The notes beneath the pieces were generated by a model that made no database searches, was not told the DNA's origin, and was given only the letters and a program-made list of their open reading frames with translations. The position numbers and the translations under genes were made by a program. A stretch of 64,000 nucleotides of DNA from Clostridia bacterium (GTDB lineage Bacteria > Bacillota > Clostridia > Christensenellales > Aristaeellaceae): contig JAFXRG010000066.1 of assembly GCA_017526525.1 (NCBI GenBank), positions 111,208 to 175,207 on the forward strand. The letters run 5' to 3'. Shown piece by piece: positions 28,108-37,909 of the stretch (position 1 is its first letter; each line of letters opens with the position of its first letter).

Positions 28108-30204
28108 ATGAACGATAAAACTGCGGAAGCCATCAGCGCCGGCATGAGCGCGCAGATTGAGAAAATCAGTGAAACGGATTTTGAGGCAAAGGCGAAGAAG
28201 ATTCTGTCCCAGGAGCCGTTGCTGTCTGCCCGGGAAGTGGAGGTTACCTTTTCCCTGCGGGGCAAAAAACTGACGGCGATCCGGCGGACTTCCCTGGACC
28301 TCTATGAAGGGGAAACGCTGGCGATTGTGGGAGAATCCGGATCCGGAAAGAGCGTGTTCACCAAGTGCTTTGTGGGCATGCTGGACAAGAACGGCTCCAT
28401 CACCAACGGCTCCATCATGTACGAAGGACATGACCTGACCCAGTTTCGGGAAAAGGACTGGCTGACCATCCGCGGAAAAAAGATCGCCATGGTGACCCAG
28501 GATCCCATGACCAGCCTGAATCCCCTGAAAACCATCGGCTACCAGATTCAGGAAAGTGTGGAGCTGCACCGGGGGCTGAAGGGAAAAGAAGCCCGGGAGG
28601 AAGTTTACCGGATTCTGGAAGCGGTGGGTATTCCGGAACCGAAGCGCAGATACCGTCAGTATCCCCACGAGTTTTCCGGCGGCATGCGGCAGCGTGTGGT
28701 GATTGCCATTGCGGTCGCCTGCCGTCCGCAGATCCTGATCTGCGATGAACCCACCACGGCGCTGGATGTGACGATCCAGGCCCAGATTCTGGACCTGATC
28801 CGCCGTCTGCAGAAAGAACAGAATATGACCATCATCTACATCACCCACGACCTGGGTGTTGTAGCCAACGTGGCGGACCGGGTGGCGGTCATGTACGGGG
28901 GACAGATCATTGAGATCGGCATGGCCAACGATGTGTTTTTCCATCCGCTGCATCCCTATACCTGGGCGCTGCTGTCAGCATTGCCCCAGCTGGGGGTCAA
29001 GGGCGAAAAGCTTCCGGCCATTGACGGAACGCCGCCGAATCTGTTCAACAAGATCCAAGGCGATGCCTTTGCGCCCCGGAACAAGAAAGCGCTGAATATT
29101 GATTTCCTGGAAGAGCCGCCCATGTATGAAGTGACGGCGACCCATATGGTGAAATCCTGGCTGCAGGATCCCCGGGCCCCGAAAGTGGAGGCGCCGGATT
29201 CCATCCAGCGGCTGTCCGAACAGAAGGAAAACCGGGGAACCGATCCGGAGGCGAAGCATCCGCACCTGGATCCGAACCGGGAAACCCTGATTGAAGTAAA
29301 GGACCTGCAGGTCACCTTCGGAACCGGCCGGAAAAAGTTTGTGGCGGTGGATCATGTAAACTTCGAGATCTTCAAGGGAGAAACGTTCTCCCTGGTGGGC
29401 GAATCCGGATCCGGCAAGACCACCATCGGCCGTGCGCTTGTCCGGATCAATCCGGTGACGCAGGGGGAGGTGCGGTTCCGGGGCGAGCGGATCAGCGGAA
29501 AAATCAGCAAGGAAATGGATGAGAAAGTGATCCGCTCCATGCAGATGATTTTCCAGGACCCCATGGCATCCCTGAATGAACGGGCCAAGGTGGACTATAT
29601 CGTTTCGGAAGGCCTGATCAATTATCACCTGTACAAGGATGAACACGACCGGCAGGACAAGGTGCAGAGGGCCCTGAACGAAGTAGGCCTGCTGCCGGAA
29701 TTCTCCAGCCGGTTCCCCCACGAGTTTTCCGGCGGCCAGCGCCAGCGGATCGGGATTGCCCGCTCCCTGATCATGGAACCCCAGTTCATCGTGGCGGATG
29801 AACCGATTTCCGCCCTGGATGTTTCCATCCGGGCTCAGGTGCTGAACCTGCTGAACGACCTGAAAAAGAGCCGGGGGCTGACCTATCTGTTCATCGCTCA
29901 TGACCTGAGCGTGGTCCGCTTCATTTCAGACCGGATCGCCGTGATTCACAAGGGACGCATTGTGGAACTGGCGGAGGCGGAGGAGCTGTTTGCCCATCCG
30001 CTGCATCCCTATACCAAGGCACTGCTGTCTGCGGTGCCCAATCCGAACCCCTATGTGGAGCGGAGTAAAAAGCTGCTGGTTTACGATCCCTCCGTACACC
30101 ACTATGAGAACGACGCGCCGGTCTGGGAAGAAATTCTGCCCGGACACTTCGTCTACGGCAACGAACCGGAGCTGGACGGTTACCGGAAAGAGCTGAATCT
30201 GTAA
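28108..30204 (+). CDS. Fused OppD-OppF ABC ATPase (operon A)
   Basis: Both nucleotide-binding domains of the importer are in one 698-residue chain. The first (about 30-325) has Walker [13 protein letters not shown], signature [12 protein letters not shown] and Walker [13 protein letters not shown]. The second (about 390-690) has [24 protein letters not shown] and [12 protein letters not shown]. Both end with the oligopeptide-specific C-terminal segment ([15 protein letters not shown] and [15 protein letters not shown]). A short charged linker with many prolines joins the halves. Both sites look catalytically complete. A terminator follows. Confidence 0.95.
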   Translation: MNDKTAEAISAGMSAQIEKISETDFEAKAKKILSQEPLLSAREVEVTFSLRGKKLTAIRRTSLDLYEGETLAIVGESGSGKSVFTKCFVGMLDKNGSITNGSIMYEGHDLTQFREKDWLTIRGKKIAMVTQDPMTSLNPLKTIGYQIQESVELHRGLKGKEAREEVYRILEAVGIPEPKRRYRQYPHEFSGGMRQRVVIAIAVACRPQILICDEPTTALDVTIQAQILDLIRRLQKEQNMTIIYITHDLGVVANVADRVAVMYGGQIIEIGMANDVFFHPLHPYTWALLSALPQLGVKGEKLPAIDGTPPNLFNKIQGDAFAPRNKKALNIDFLEEPPMYEVTATHMVKSWLQDPRAPKVEAPDSIQRLSEQKENRGTDPEAKHPHLDPNRETLIEVKDLQVTFGTGRKKFVAVDHVNFEIFKGETFSLVGESGSGKTTIGRALVRINPVTQGEVRFRGERISGKISKEMDEKVIRSMQMIFQDPMASLNERAKVDYIVSEGLINYHLYKDEHDRQDKVQRALNEVGLLPEFSSRFPHEFSGGQRQRIGIARSLIMEPQFIVADEPISALDVSIRAQVLNLLNDLKKSRGLTYLFIAHDLSVVRFISDRIAVIHKGRIVELAEAEELFAHPLHPYTKALLSAVPNPNPYVERSKKLLVYDPSVHHYENDAPVWEEILPGHFVYGNEPELDGYRKELNL

Positions 30205-30216
30205 GAAAAGACAGCA

Positions 30217-30250
30217 AAGGGGCTGCCGCCTGCACGGCAGCCTCCTTTTT
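30217..30250 (+). terminator. Terminator after operon A
   Basis: An 8-bp perfect stem (GGCTGCCG, 30221-30228, with CGGCAGCC, 30235-30242), extendable by A/T pairs outside, is followed by TCCTTTTT. It closes operon A, so operon B has its own promoter. Confidence 0.85.
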
Positions 30251-30359
30251 GAATTGTTTTTTTGGTGTTTTTTGTATTTTCTTCCGGCCCGGCGGCGGTG
30301 AAAAACGCCTCATCCGGCGGTTTTTCCTTGCTTTTCGCGCCGCGGAGCGCTTTCGGGGG

Positions 30360-30375
30360 CCGGAAACGTTTCCGG
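30360..30375. promoter_or_regulatory. 16-bp perfect palindrome, candidate LacI-family operator
   Basis: CCGGAAACGTTTCCGG is a perfect dyad with a central CG. The inner GGAAACGTTTCC has the shape of LacI/CcpA-family operators. It ends 19 bp before the -35 box of operon B. No regulator gene of this family lies in the window. Confidence 0.5.
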
Positions 30376-30394
30376 AACCTGCGGACAAAAGGAA

Positions 30395-30423
30395 TTGCAA
30401 AAAAAGATGCGATATGATATGAT
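30395..30423 (+). promoter_or_regulatory. Promoter of operon B
   Basis: TTGCAA (30395-30400) and TATGAT (30418-30423) are 17 bp apart. The predicted start near 30430 gives a leader of about 140 nt. Confidence 0.7.
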
Positions 30424-30568
30424 CATTCAGTGCTTTTTTGAAAAAAAAAGAACAGGTTTTCCGAACTTCCTGAATCCAGGTTCAGCGTTCGGGGGACGGC
30501 GCAGGAAACGAAAAAGGGTATTATTCGGGTGACCCCCGTGTAATAAAATTAAAAGGAGGAATTCCAAC

Positions 30569-33070
30569 ATGAAGAAACTCTTGGCTCTGGTGCTGGCTCT
30601 CTGCATGGTGACGGGCGTTGCGTCCGCGCTGGCGGAAGGTTTTGAGCTGGCGGCGTCCTACGAACCCGGCGAACGCGTCTTTGACGGCGGCGAAATCACC
30701 ACCGTGAAAGCCGGCGGCGGCACCGGTTCCGAAATGACCACGGATGTTTATCCCGGTGTGGAAGGCAAAGACTATACGGATGAAAAAGTCTACACCTTCA
30801 ACGATTATACTGCTGAACTGACGGCGAGCACGAACTGGGATCCGCTGTCCTGGGAAACCGCTGACGACAGCGCCATCCTGGACTATATTTCCACCGGTTT
30901 CTATTCCTTCGCCATGAACACCGACAAGTCCGGTTATTCCGTTGTGAACGAACTGGCTGCGGAAACCGCCAAGGATGTGACTTCCGAATACGTCGGCAAG
31001 TTTGGCGTGGCGGAAGGCGAAACGGGCAAGGCCTGGCGGATCGCCCTGAATAAGGACATTTCCTTCGATGACGGCACCAAGGTCAATGCCTATGACTTCG
31101 AATATTCCATTCAGCAGCTGCTGAATCCGAAAATCATGAACCGCCGCGCGGACAGCTACTACGCCGGCTCCTTCGTGATTTACAACGCCAAGAACTATCT
31201 GTATGCCGGCAAGACTGCTTATGATCTGATTGCCGATTCCGCCGCGAACCTGATCGCCGCGGGTACCGATGTGTATCTGGACATGAGTTTCTGGGGCCTG
31301 GTGGGCGCCGCGGACGAGAACGGAAATGCCGCTCCTCAGTACGTGAACATTGCGGACGATACCAAGTACCGTGACGCGGCCGTGGAAGAAGGCAAGGATG
31401 AAGCCTGGGTTTCCGCCAAGTATCTGTATGGAACTTACCTGGCGGACGGCATGCCTTACGCTTCCTACGCCTCCCAGTATCTGTACACCGCTTCCGTCGC
31501 TCCCGAAACCAAGTGGGAAGACGTCGGCTTCAAGGTCATTGACGATTACACCATCGACTTCATTCTGCAGAATCCTGTGGAAGAAGCCAGCTTCTACATC
31601 CCCTACAACCTGAGCTCCAGCTACCTGGTCAAGAAGGATCTGTATGAATCCTGCAAGAAGTTCTGGGATGCGGACGGCAAGGAAGTAGCTACCGAAGAAG
31701 AAGCCTCCTCCATTACCACCAATTACGGCCGGACCCTGGAGACCACCGTTTCCTACGGTCCCTACAAGCTCACTTCCTTTGAACTGGATAAGGAATACAC
31801 CCTGGAGCGCAACGATGAATGGTACGGCTACCGTGACGGAAAACACAAGGGCCAGTATCAGACCGACGTGATCAAGGTTACCGTGATCAACGAGCACAAG
31901 ACCGCCATGATGGCCTTTGAAAAGGGCGAAATCGACGGCATCGCGCTGGCTTCCGAAGACATGGAAAAATACGGCACTTCCAAGTATGTGAAGTACGGCC
32001 CCAACAACGGCTACACCACCAAGCTGAGCTTCAACACCAACTATGAAAAGCTGGCGTCCCGCGGAACCAACAGCCAGGTGCTGGTCATTGACGAGTTCCG
32101 TCAGGCCTTCTCCTACTGCTACGACCGGAAGGAATTCGCCACTGCCTACACCGCTGCCGGCACCGCCGGTTTCGGCCTGATCAATGAACTGTACTGCTAC
32201 AACCCCTTCACCGGCGCCTACTATCGTCAGAATGACTATGCCAAGGCCGGCCTGCTGAAGGTGTTCGACGTGAAGTACGGCGAAGGCGAAGACTACGCGA
32301 CGCTGGACGAAGCATACGCGGCCATGACCGGCTACGATATGCCCAAAGCCCAGGAACTGATGAAGGTCGCCTATGACAAGGCGGTTGAAGCCAAGGTCTA
32401 TGACGGCCAGAGCCCCATCGAAATCGAATTCCGCGTGTATCAGAGCGATGAAATCTACGTGAAGATGTTCACCTACCTGAACGAGCACCTGCAGGAAGCC
32501 TGCAAGGGCAGCGGCTTCGAAGGCAAGGTTTCCCTGAAGATGACGGCGGATGCGGACTACTACCAGACCAACTACTCCGGCGGCGCGGACATGATCTTCA
32601 CCACCTGGGGCGGCGCGACCATGAGTCCCTTCACCATCCTGTATGAATGCTACTGCGATGCCAGCGACGGCAGCGGCCAGCAGATGGAATACGGCTACGA
32701 CACTTCCAAGATCACCGTGAAGTACGTTGTGGACGGCAATGAGATCTCTGACACCCTGCAGAACTGGGCCCTGTGGGCGGACGCCAGCGCACCCGTTGAA
32801 TCCATTGAGAGCAAGCTGGGCAAGTTCACCGACTACGATTATGACACCCGCTGCGCATTCTATTCTCAGATGGAAGCGGCCTTCCTGAGCTGGTATCCCA
32901 CCACGGCTGTGTACTATCGGAACACTGCCTCCATGGACAGCCAGAAGGTACAGTCCGGATCCGACACCTATGTGACCCTGGTCGGCTTCGGCGGCATCCA
33001 GTTCATGACCTACAACTACGACGACGCGGCCTGGGCAGACTACATCGCCAACAACCAGCTGGTATATTAA
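30569..33070 (+). CDS. Large extracellular solute-binding protein, family 5 (operon B)
   Basis: The 833-residue protein is the predicted substrate receptor of operon B and much longer than the usual 520-620. A signal peptide (MKKLLALVLALCMVTGVASA) is present. Its only cysteine lies inside the hydrophobic core, not in a lipobox, so SPase I cleavage after ALA is expected. Family 5 features include NWDPLSWETADD near residue 90, a DISFDDGTKVNAYDFEYS block near 167-184, YGPYKLTSFELDKEYTLERN (about 395-414) and the C-terminal lobe motif with TTWGGATMSPF (about 677-687). The extra length is spread over several insertions. AAAAGGAGGA precedes the ATG. Confidence 0.88.
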   Translation: MKKLLALVLALCMVTGVASALAEGFELAASYEPGERVFDGGEITTVKAGGGTGSEMTTDVYPGVEGKDYTDEKVYTFNDYTAELTASTNWDPLSWETADDSAILDYISTGFYSFAMNTDKSGYSVVNELAAETAKDVTSEYVGKFGVAEGETGKAWRIALNKDISFDDGTKVNAYDFEYSIQQLLNPKIMNRRADSYYAGSFVIYNAKNYLYAGKTAYDLIADSAANLIAAGTDVYLDMSFWGLVGAADENGNAAPQYVNIADDTKYRDAAVEEGKDEAWVSAKYLYGTYLADGMPYASYASQYLYTASVAPETKWEDVGFKVIDDYTIDFILQNPVEEASFYIPYNLSSSYLVKKDLYESCKKFWDADGKEVATEEEASSITTNYGRTLETTVSYGPYKLTSFELDKEYTLERNDEWYGYRDGKHKGQYQTDVIKVTVINEHKTAMMAFEKGEIDGIALASEDMEKYGTSKYVKYGPNNGYTTKLSFNTNYEKLASRGTNSQVLVIDEFRQAFSYCYDRKEFATAYTAAGTAGFGLINELYCYNPFTGAYYRQNDYAKAGLLKVFDVKYGEGEDYATLDEAYAAMTGYDMPKAQELMKVAYDKAVEAKVYDGQSPIEIEFRVYQSDEIYVKMFTYLNEHLQEACKGSGFEGKVSLKMTADADYYQTNYSGGADMIFTTWGGATMSPFTILYECYCDASDGSGQQMEYGYDTSKITVKYVVDGNEISDTLQNWALWADASAPVESIESKLGKFTDYDYDTRCAFYSQMEAAFLSWYPTTAVYYRNTASMDSQKVQSGSDTYVTLVGFGGIQFMTYNYDDAAWADYIANNQLVY

Positions 33071-33086
33071 TTCAGACAGCTGATTG

Positions 33087-33138
33087 AAAAAACGGTCTCG
33101 CGGGCACGGGAATCCCCGTGCCCGCTTTCACCGTTTTT
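33087..33138 (+). terminator. Intercistronic terminator of operon B
   Basis: An inner 11-bp stem (GCGGGCACGGG, 33100-33110, with CCCGTGCCCGC, 33115-33125) is enclosed by an outer AAAAACGGT/ACCGTTTTT stem. It sits after the binding-protein gene in the same position as the terminator in operon A, suggesting the same scheme of excess binding protein. Confidence 0.82.
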
Positions 33139-33247
33139 ATTCAGGCCGGCGGAAACAGCAGACGGGGAGAGGTTCTGTCTGTTGTTTCAGCCGGCCGGAG
33201 ACAGGAAAAATCCGGCAAGGCGGAATCCGGAAATCGGAGGAGATTCA

Positions 33248-34210
33248 ATGGGTAAGTATATTACCAAACGTATTTTGCTCATGTTCCTGACCCTGTTTAT
33301 TATCATGACCATGAGCTTTATCCTGGTCAAGCTGCTGCCGCTTCCGGCGGTGCGCGAAATGGGGCGCGACGTGAACCTGATCCTGGCAAGGCGGGAAAAA
33401 ATGGGTTACAACAAACCGATTCTTGTCCAGTATTACCTGTTCCTGAAGAATGTCATTACCGAGTGGGACTGGGGCGTCGGCGAGCAGATGTATGAGGGGC
33501 TGAACGTCTGGAGCGTCATGATGCAGAAGCTGCCCTATACGGTGCTGGTCAACCTGTATTCCATCCTGATTGCCATTCCGCTGGGACTGGGTTTCGGAAT
33601 CTATGCCGCGCTGAAGAAAAACAAGTGGCAGGATCATCTGATTTCCACCCTGGTTATGGTTTTCATCTCTGTTCCCAGCTATGTATATGCATTTTTGATA
33701 CAGTATTTCCTGTGTTTCAAGCTGGGATGGTTCCCGCTTCAGCTTGAATCTCTCGGAAAGGCGGGATCCCTTTTCAGCTGGAGAATGTTCAGCTCCATGA
33801 TTCCGGCAGTGCTTTCCCTTGGATTCGGCGTGGTGGCAGGCCTGACCCGGTATACCCGGGCAGAACTGTCCGAGGTGCTGACCGGCGATTATATGCTGCT
33901 GGCCCGTACCAAGGGCCTGACCAAAGCCCAGGCGATTTCCCGCCACGCCCTGCGCAATGCCATGGTGGTCATTCTGCCTATGATTATCGGGGAGTTCATC
34001 GGAATTCTGGGCGGATCGCTGATCATTGAAAACATTTTCGGAATTCCCGGCGTGGGAAGCCTGTATATCACGAGTATCAACGTCCGGGATTACAATTTCT
34101 TCATGGCGATGAGCATGTTCTATACCTTTATCGGTCTTGCCTCCGGCATTGTGAACGATATCAGCTACGGATTGATTGATCCGAGAATCAGAATGGGGTC
34201 GAAAAAATGA
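33248..34210 (+). CDS. Oligopeptide-type ABC permease OppB (operon B)
   Basis: The 320-residue permease starts YITKRILLMFLTLFIIMTMS, typical of OppB, at an ATG preceded by GGAGGAGA. It has six predicted helices and the EAA coupling motif LARTKGLTKAQAISRHAL (about 218-235). Unlike its operon A relative it has normal length and no cysteine motif. The stop overlaps the next start codon (ATGA at 34207). Confidence 0.92.
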   Translation: MGKYITKRILLMFLTLFIIMTMSFILVKLLPLPAVREMGRDVNLILARREKMGYNKPILVQYYLFLKNVITEWDWGVGEQMYEGLNVWSVMMQKLPYTVLVNLYSILIAIPLGLGFGIYAALKKNKWQDHLISTLVMVFISVPSYVYAFLIQYFLCFKLGWFPLQLESLGKAGSLFSWRMFSSMIPAVLSLGFGVVAGLTRYTRAELSEVLTGDYMLLARTKGLTKAQAISRHALRNAMVVILPMIIGEFIGILGGSLIIENIFGIPGVGSLYITSINVRDYNFFMAMSMFYTFIGLASGIVNDISYGLIDPRIRMGSKK

Positions 34211-35751
34211 TGAATGAACAGCGAATTCCGGAAATTCCGGCGGAAAAATTCCGGTTTATCCAGCAGAATGAAAAGATCCATGATGAACGGATCAAAACCA
34301 AACCGATCGGCTACTTCAAGGACGCCTGGCTTCGCTTTGTCCGGAACAAGAGCGCCGTGGTGGCCTTCGGCCTGATTGTGTTTCTGGTGCTGTTTGCCAT
34401 TATCGTGCCGTTTATCAGCCGCTATGACGTCACCTTTCGGTCCGGGTATTACAAGACCATGCAGCCCCGGAACAAGTGGTTTGTGGGATCCGGGTTCTGG
34501 GACGGCGGCAAGCAGGAAAACCTGAACAAGGACAGCTTTGAGGCCATCCGGGCCATCGGCGTGGAAACCGGCCGGAATGTGATCATGAAGGAAAACCGGG
34601 TGTACACCGATTCCAAAGGCGTGGAGTACCACGATGTACGGGTGGACAGCTATTACCGGGTGGGCTTCGCTTACATCAACCTGACGCAGGATGAGTATAC
34701 GAAACTGCAGCAGTACCAGACAGAAAAGAACATTCAGGTGATTTATCCGCTTTCTGCCACCGCCGGAACGGATTTTCTGCAGGGAAACGGCGGCGCCAAC
34801 TACTGGTACAAGCTGCAGAATGAAGCAAGCACTTCCACAGGTTCCCCGCTGCTGGATGAAAAAGGGCAGCTGATTCCCAACTATCTGACCTCAGCGGAGA
34901 GAAATCGGGCCGGATATGACAGCCTGAGGGTTTCCTGGGACAACGGCGGGCCGGAAGGAAATGAGTGGCTGGTCTATGCCCAGAAAAACCAGAGCGGCTA
35001 CCGGGTCCGGGTGGACTACTATGAATACTTCCGTTATCTTTACGGACAGGAACCCAGCTTCCTGTTCGGCACCAACGGATACGGCCAGGACCTGCTGACC
35101 TGCCTGGCGGCCGGCGCCCGGCTCAGTTTCCTGCTGGCGATCTTTGTTTCCGTATTCAATTTCCTGATCGGCGGAATCTATGGCGCGGTGGAAGGCTATT
35201 ACGGCGGCGCGGTGGATATGGTGATGGAGCGTATTTCCGATGTGCTGTACGATGTGCCCTTCATGGTGGTGGCCACTCTGTTCCAGCTGCACCTGGCCAA
35301 CACGGTGGGCGTGCTGCCCAGCTTGCTGTTTGCCTTTGTGCTGACCGGATGGGTCGGAATGGCGGCCCGGGTGCGCATGCAGTTCTATCGGTTCAAAGGC
35401 CATGAGTACGTGCTGGCAGCCCGGACCCTGGGGGCCAGTGACCGCCGGCTGATCTTCAAGCATATTTATCCCAATTCCCTGGGAACCATCATTACCGGCT
35501 CCGTGCTGGCTATTCCGGGCGTGATTTTCACCGAGTCCATGCTGAGCTATCTGCATATCATCAATCTGGAGACTTCGTCCCTGACCTCCATTGGCACCCT
35601 GCTGGCCGGTGGCCAGGGTTATCTGAGCACCTATCCGCATATCATTTTCTTCCCGGCCCTGTTCATTTCCATTCTGGAGATTTCCTTCAACCTGTTCGGG
35701 AACGGTCTGCGGGACGCGCTCAATCCTTCCCTGAGAGGAGCGGAAGACTGA
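34207..35751 (+). CDS. Oligopeptide-type ABC permease OppC with large external insertion (operon B)
   Basis: The 514-residue protein is about 200 longer than usual. TM1 (SAVVAFGLIVFLVLFAIIVP, about 49-68) is normal. The next conserved block, FLFGTNGYGQDLLTCLAAGA, comes only near residue 285 instead of shortly after TM1. The 210 residues between are polar, with many Tyr, Asn and Gln, and should lie outside the cell. The membrane core and EAA loop (HEYVLAARTLGASDRRLIFK, about 399-418) are intact. It starts inside the oppB stop and ends one base before the next gene. Confidence 0.9.
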   Translation: MMNEQRIPEIPAEKFRFIQQNEKIHDERIKTKPIGYFKDAWLRFVRNKSAVVAFGLIVFLVLFAIIVPFISRYDVTFRSGYYKTMQPRNKWFVGSGFWDGGKQENLNKDSFEAIRAIGVETGRNVIMKENRVYTDSKGVEYHDVRVDSYYRVGFAYINLTQDEYTKLQQYQTEKNIQVIYPLSATAGTDFLQGNGGANYWYKLQNEASTSTGSPLLDEKGQLIPNYLTSAERNRAGYDSLRVSWDNGGPEGNEWLVYAQKNQSGYRVRVDYYEYFRYLYGQEPSFLFGTNGYGQDLLTCLAAGARLSFLLAIFVSVFNFLIGGIYGAVEGYYGGAVDMVMERISDVLYDVPFMVVATLFQLHLANTVGVLPSLLFAFVLTGWVGMAARVRMQFYRFKGHEYVLAARTLGASDRRLIFKHIYPNSLGTIITGSVLAIPGVIFTESMLSYLHIINLETSSLTSIGTLLAGGQGYLSTYPHIIFFPALFISILEISFNLFGNGLRDALNPSLRGAED

Positions 35752-35752
35752 T

Positions 35753-37909
35753 ATGGCAAAGAAACTGGAAGTACGAAACCTTACAATTTCTTTCCGTACC
35801 AATAACGGTGCGGTGCGCGCGGTCCGCGACATTTCTTTTGATCTGAACGAGGGAGAAACGCTGGCGATTGCCGGTGAAAGCGGCAGCGGCAAGTCCGTAA
35901 CCACCCGGGCGGTCATGGGAATCCTGGCCGGAAACGCAATGGTGGAAGACGGCGAGATCATCTACGACGGCAAGGACCTGCTGAAGATTCCCGAGGAGGA
36001 TTTCCATACCCTTCGGGGACATAAGCTGAGCATGGTGTTCCAGGATCCCCTGAGCGCGCTGAATCCCATCATGCGCATCGGTAAGCAGCTGACGGAAGCC
36101 ATGCTGCTGAACAACAAGGAACGCCGGGCAGACGGGCGGAAGCGCTTCAACCAGATGCTGGGTGAACTGCAGAAAAACATGACGGCGGCCGGCGTGGAAA
36201 ACGCCGAAGCCAAATGCCGGGAACTGGACAGCTTTACCGCGGCCGGGGTTCGCATGGAAAACGCCTGGCAGAACGCCCGGGAAAACGCCTTCGGCATGCA
36301 GGACGCGCTGGAAGAAGCGGACCTGGCCCTGCTGAAAAAGGATGAAAAAAACGTCCGGGAAGTCTGCAGCCGGATCGCCCACATGGATGCCTCCGTGCGG
36401 GATCCCTGGCTGATTGACGCGGGGGACAGCAGCTTTACCGCGTTAACGGAAAGGTTCGCCGCCCTGGCAAAAGGCTTCTCCATGGAGAAGGAAACGGAAC
36501 TGCGGGAAGCCATGGAACAGCTGAAAAACCGGCTGAGCGCAGAACTGGATCCGGAAAAGGAAACCCCCAATTTTTTCCGGATCGGATATCTGATTACGCA
36601 TGGACAAACGGCATCCCCCGCGGAGGAAAGCGTACACAGCATCAATGAACGGGGCCGGAAGGCGCTGGATGAAGGCTTTATGCTTTCTTTCCTGGCGGAT
36701 ACGGAAAAAGCCCTGAACTGGTCCGCCGCGGAAGCGGACAGGACCCGGGCCAACGCGGCGGAAGTGCTGCGGAAGGAGCTGCCGGTTTTCACGGGAGAAA
36801 ACCTGAACGAAAAGGATTGCAAAGCCGCGGCAAAACGGGCTGCGGATGCGGTGGAAAAAGCCATCGACCGGCTGGCCCTGGACAAGGATAACCGCGCGTA
36901 TGTTTTCCGCAGCAGCATGCAGGCCTATATCAGCCGTTACTTCTACGGCCGGCGCCACAACCCGAAGGAACAGAAGCGCTTTGACAGGGACACGGAAAAA
37001 TACAACCGGGAAACGGCAAAGGGGAAATTCTCTCCCTCCGTGGTACCGCTGAACCTGGTGGACATGGACAAGGCCCGGGCCAACCTGACCGGAACCATGA
37101 CGGGAATCATCGATCACTTCAGCTCCGGCACCATGGAACGGGGAACCGTTTCCGACCGCGCTGTGCAGCTGGTGGATTACCTGAAGGAGCGGTCCTCCGA
37201 GTATGCCTACCGGCTGAGCAAAAACATGGCGAAGCACCGGGCGATTGAACTGATGAAGGAAGTCGGAATTCCGGAGCCCCAGCGGCGGTATTACCAGTAC
37301 CCCTTCGAGTTCTCCGGCGGCATGCGGCAGCGTATCGTGATTGCCATCGCCCTGTCCGCCAATCCGGACATCCTGATCTGCGATGAACCCACGACGGCGC
37401 TGGACGTGACGATCCAGGCGCAGATCCTGGAACTGATCAACCGCCTGAAAGAGGAACGGAAGCTTTCGGTTATTTTCATTACGCACGACCTGGGCGTGGT
37501 TGCCAACATGGCGGACCGGATTGCCATTATGTATGCCGGAAAGATTGTGGAATACGGAACTGCGGACGATGTGTTCTACGATCCGCGGCATCCCTATACC
37601 TGGGCGCTGCTGGCTTCCATGCCGGACCTGGAAACAAAGGAAAAGCTGGAAGCGATTCCCGGCACGCCGCCGAACATGATTCTGCCGCCGAAGGGAGATG
37701 CCTTCGCCGCCCGGAATCATTATGCCATGGAGATTGACCTGGAGGAGCAGCCGCCCATGTTCCGCATCAGCGAAACGCATCAGGCGGCAACCTGGCTGCT
37801 GCATCCCAATGCCCCGAAGGTGGATCCTCCGGTCAGCGTGACGGAACGGATCAAACGGATGCGGAAGCGGGAAGCCGAAGCTGCGGGAAAGGGAGGTGCT
37901 GAAGCATGA
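35753..37909 (+). CDS. ABC ATPase OppD with about 350-residue insertion (operon B)
   Basis: An OppD-type nucleotide-binding subunit of 718 residues. Walker A is [12 protein letters not shown] (41-52) and the Q-loop VFQDPLSALNP has its glutamine at 97. The signature [12 protein letters not shown] begins only at about 520, followed by Walker [13 protein letters not shown] and the usual OppD C-terminal segment ([15 protein letters not shown]). In normal OppD the Q-loop-signature distance is about 60, so about 350 extra, mostly helical, charged residues sit in the helical subdomain (roughly 120-480). All catalytic motifs are intact and there is no frameshift, so it is probably functional. It overlaps the next gene by four bases. 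Confidence 0.92.
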   Translation: MAKKLEVRNLTISFRTNNGAVRAVRDISFDLNEGETLAIAGESGSGKSVTTRAVMGILAGNAMVEDGEIIYDGKDLLKIPEEDFHTLRGHKLSMVFQDPLSALNPIMRIGKQLTEAMLLNNKERRADGRKRFNQMLGELQKNMTAAGVENAEAKCRELDSFTAAGVRMENAWQNARENAFGMQDALEEADLALLKKDEKNVREVCSRIAHMDASVRDPWLIDAGDSSFTALTERFAALAKGFSMEKETELREAMEQLKNRLSAELDPEKETPNFFRIGYLITHGQTASPAEESVHSINERGRKALDEGFMLSFLADTEKALNWSAAEADRTRANAAEVLRKELPVFTGENLNEKDCKAAAKRAADAVEKAIDRLALDKDNRAYVFRSSMQAYISRYFYGRRHNPKEQKRFDRDTEKYNRETAKGKFSPSVVPLNLVDMDKARANLTGTMTGIIDHFSSGTMERGTVSDRAVQLVDYLKERSSEYAYRLSKNMAKHRAIELMKEVGIPEPQRRYYQYPFEFSGGMRQRIVIAIALSANPDILICDEPTTALDVTIQAQILELINRLKEERKLSVIFITHDLGVVANMADRIAIMYAGKIVEYGTADDVFYDPRHPYTWALLASMPDLETKEKLEAIPGTPPNMILPPKGDAFAARNHYAMEIDLEEQPPMFRISETHQAATWLLHPNAPKVDPPVSVTERIKRMRKREAEAAGKGGAEA

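Larger units (their letters stand above)
30251..30568 (+). other. Noncoding gap between operons A and B
   Basis: The 364-bp gap from the end of operon A to the binding-protein gene of operon B holds the operon A terminator, a perfect palindrome (30360-30375), a promoter (30395-30423) and a leader of about 140 nt. The leader contains a small possible hairpin near 30520-30546 just ahead of AAAAGGAGGA. No small gene or known riboswitch is recognised in it. Confidence 0.65.
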
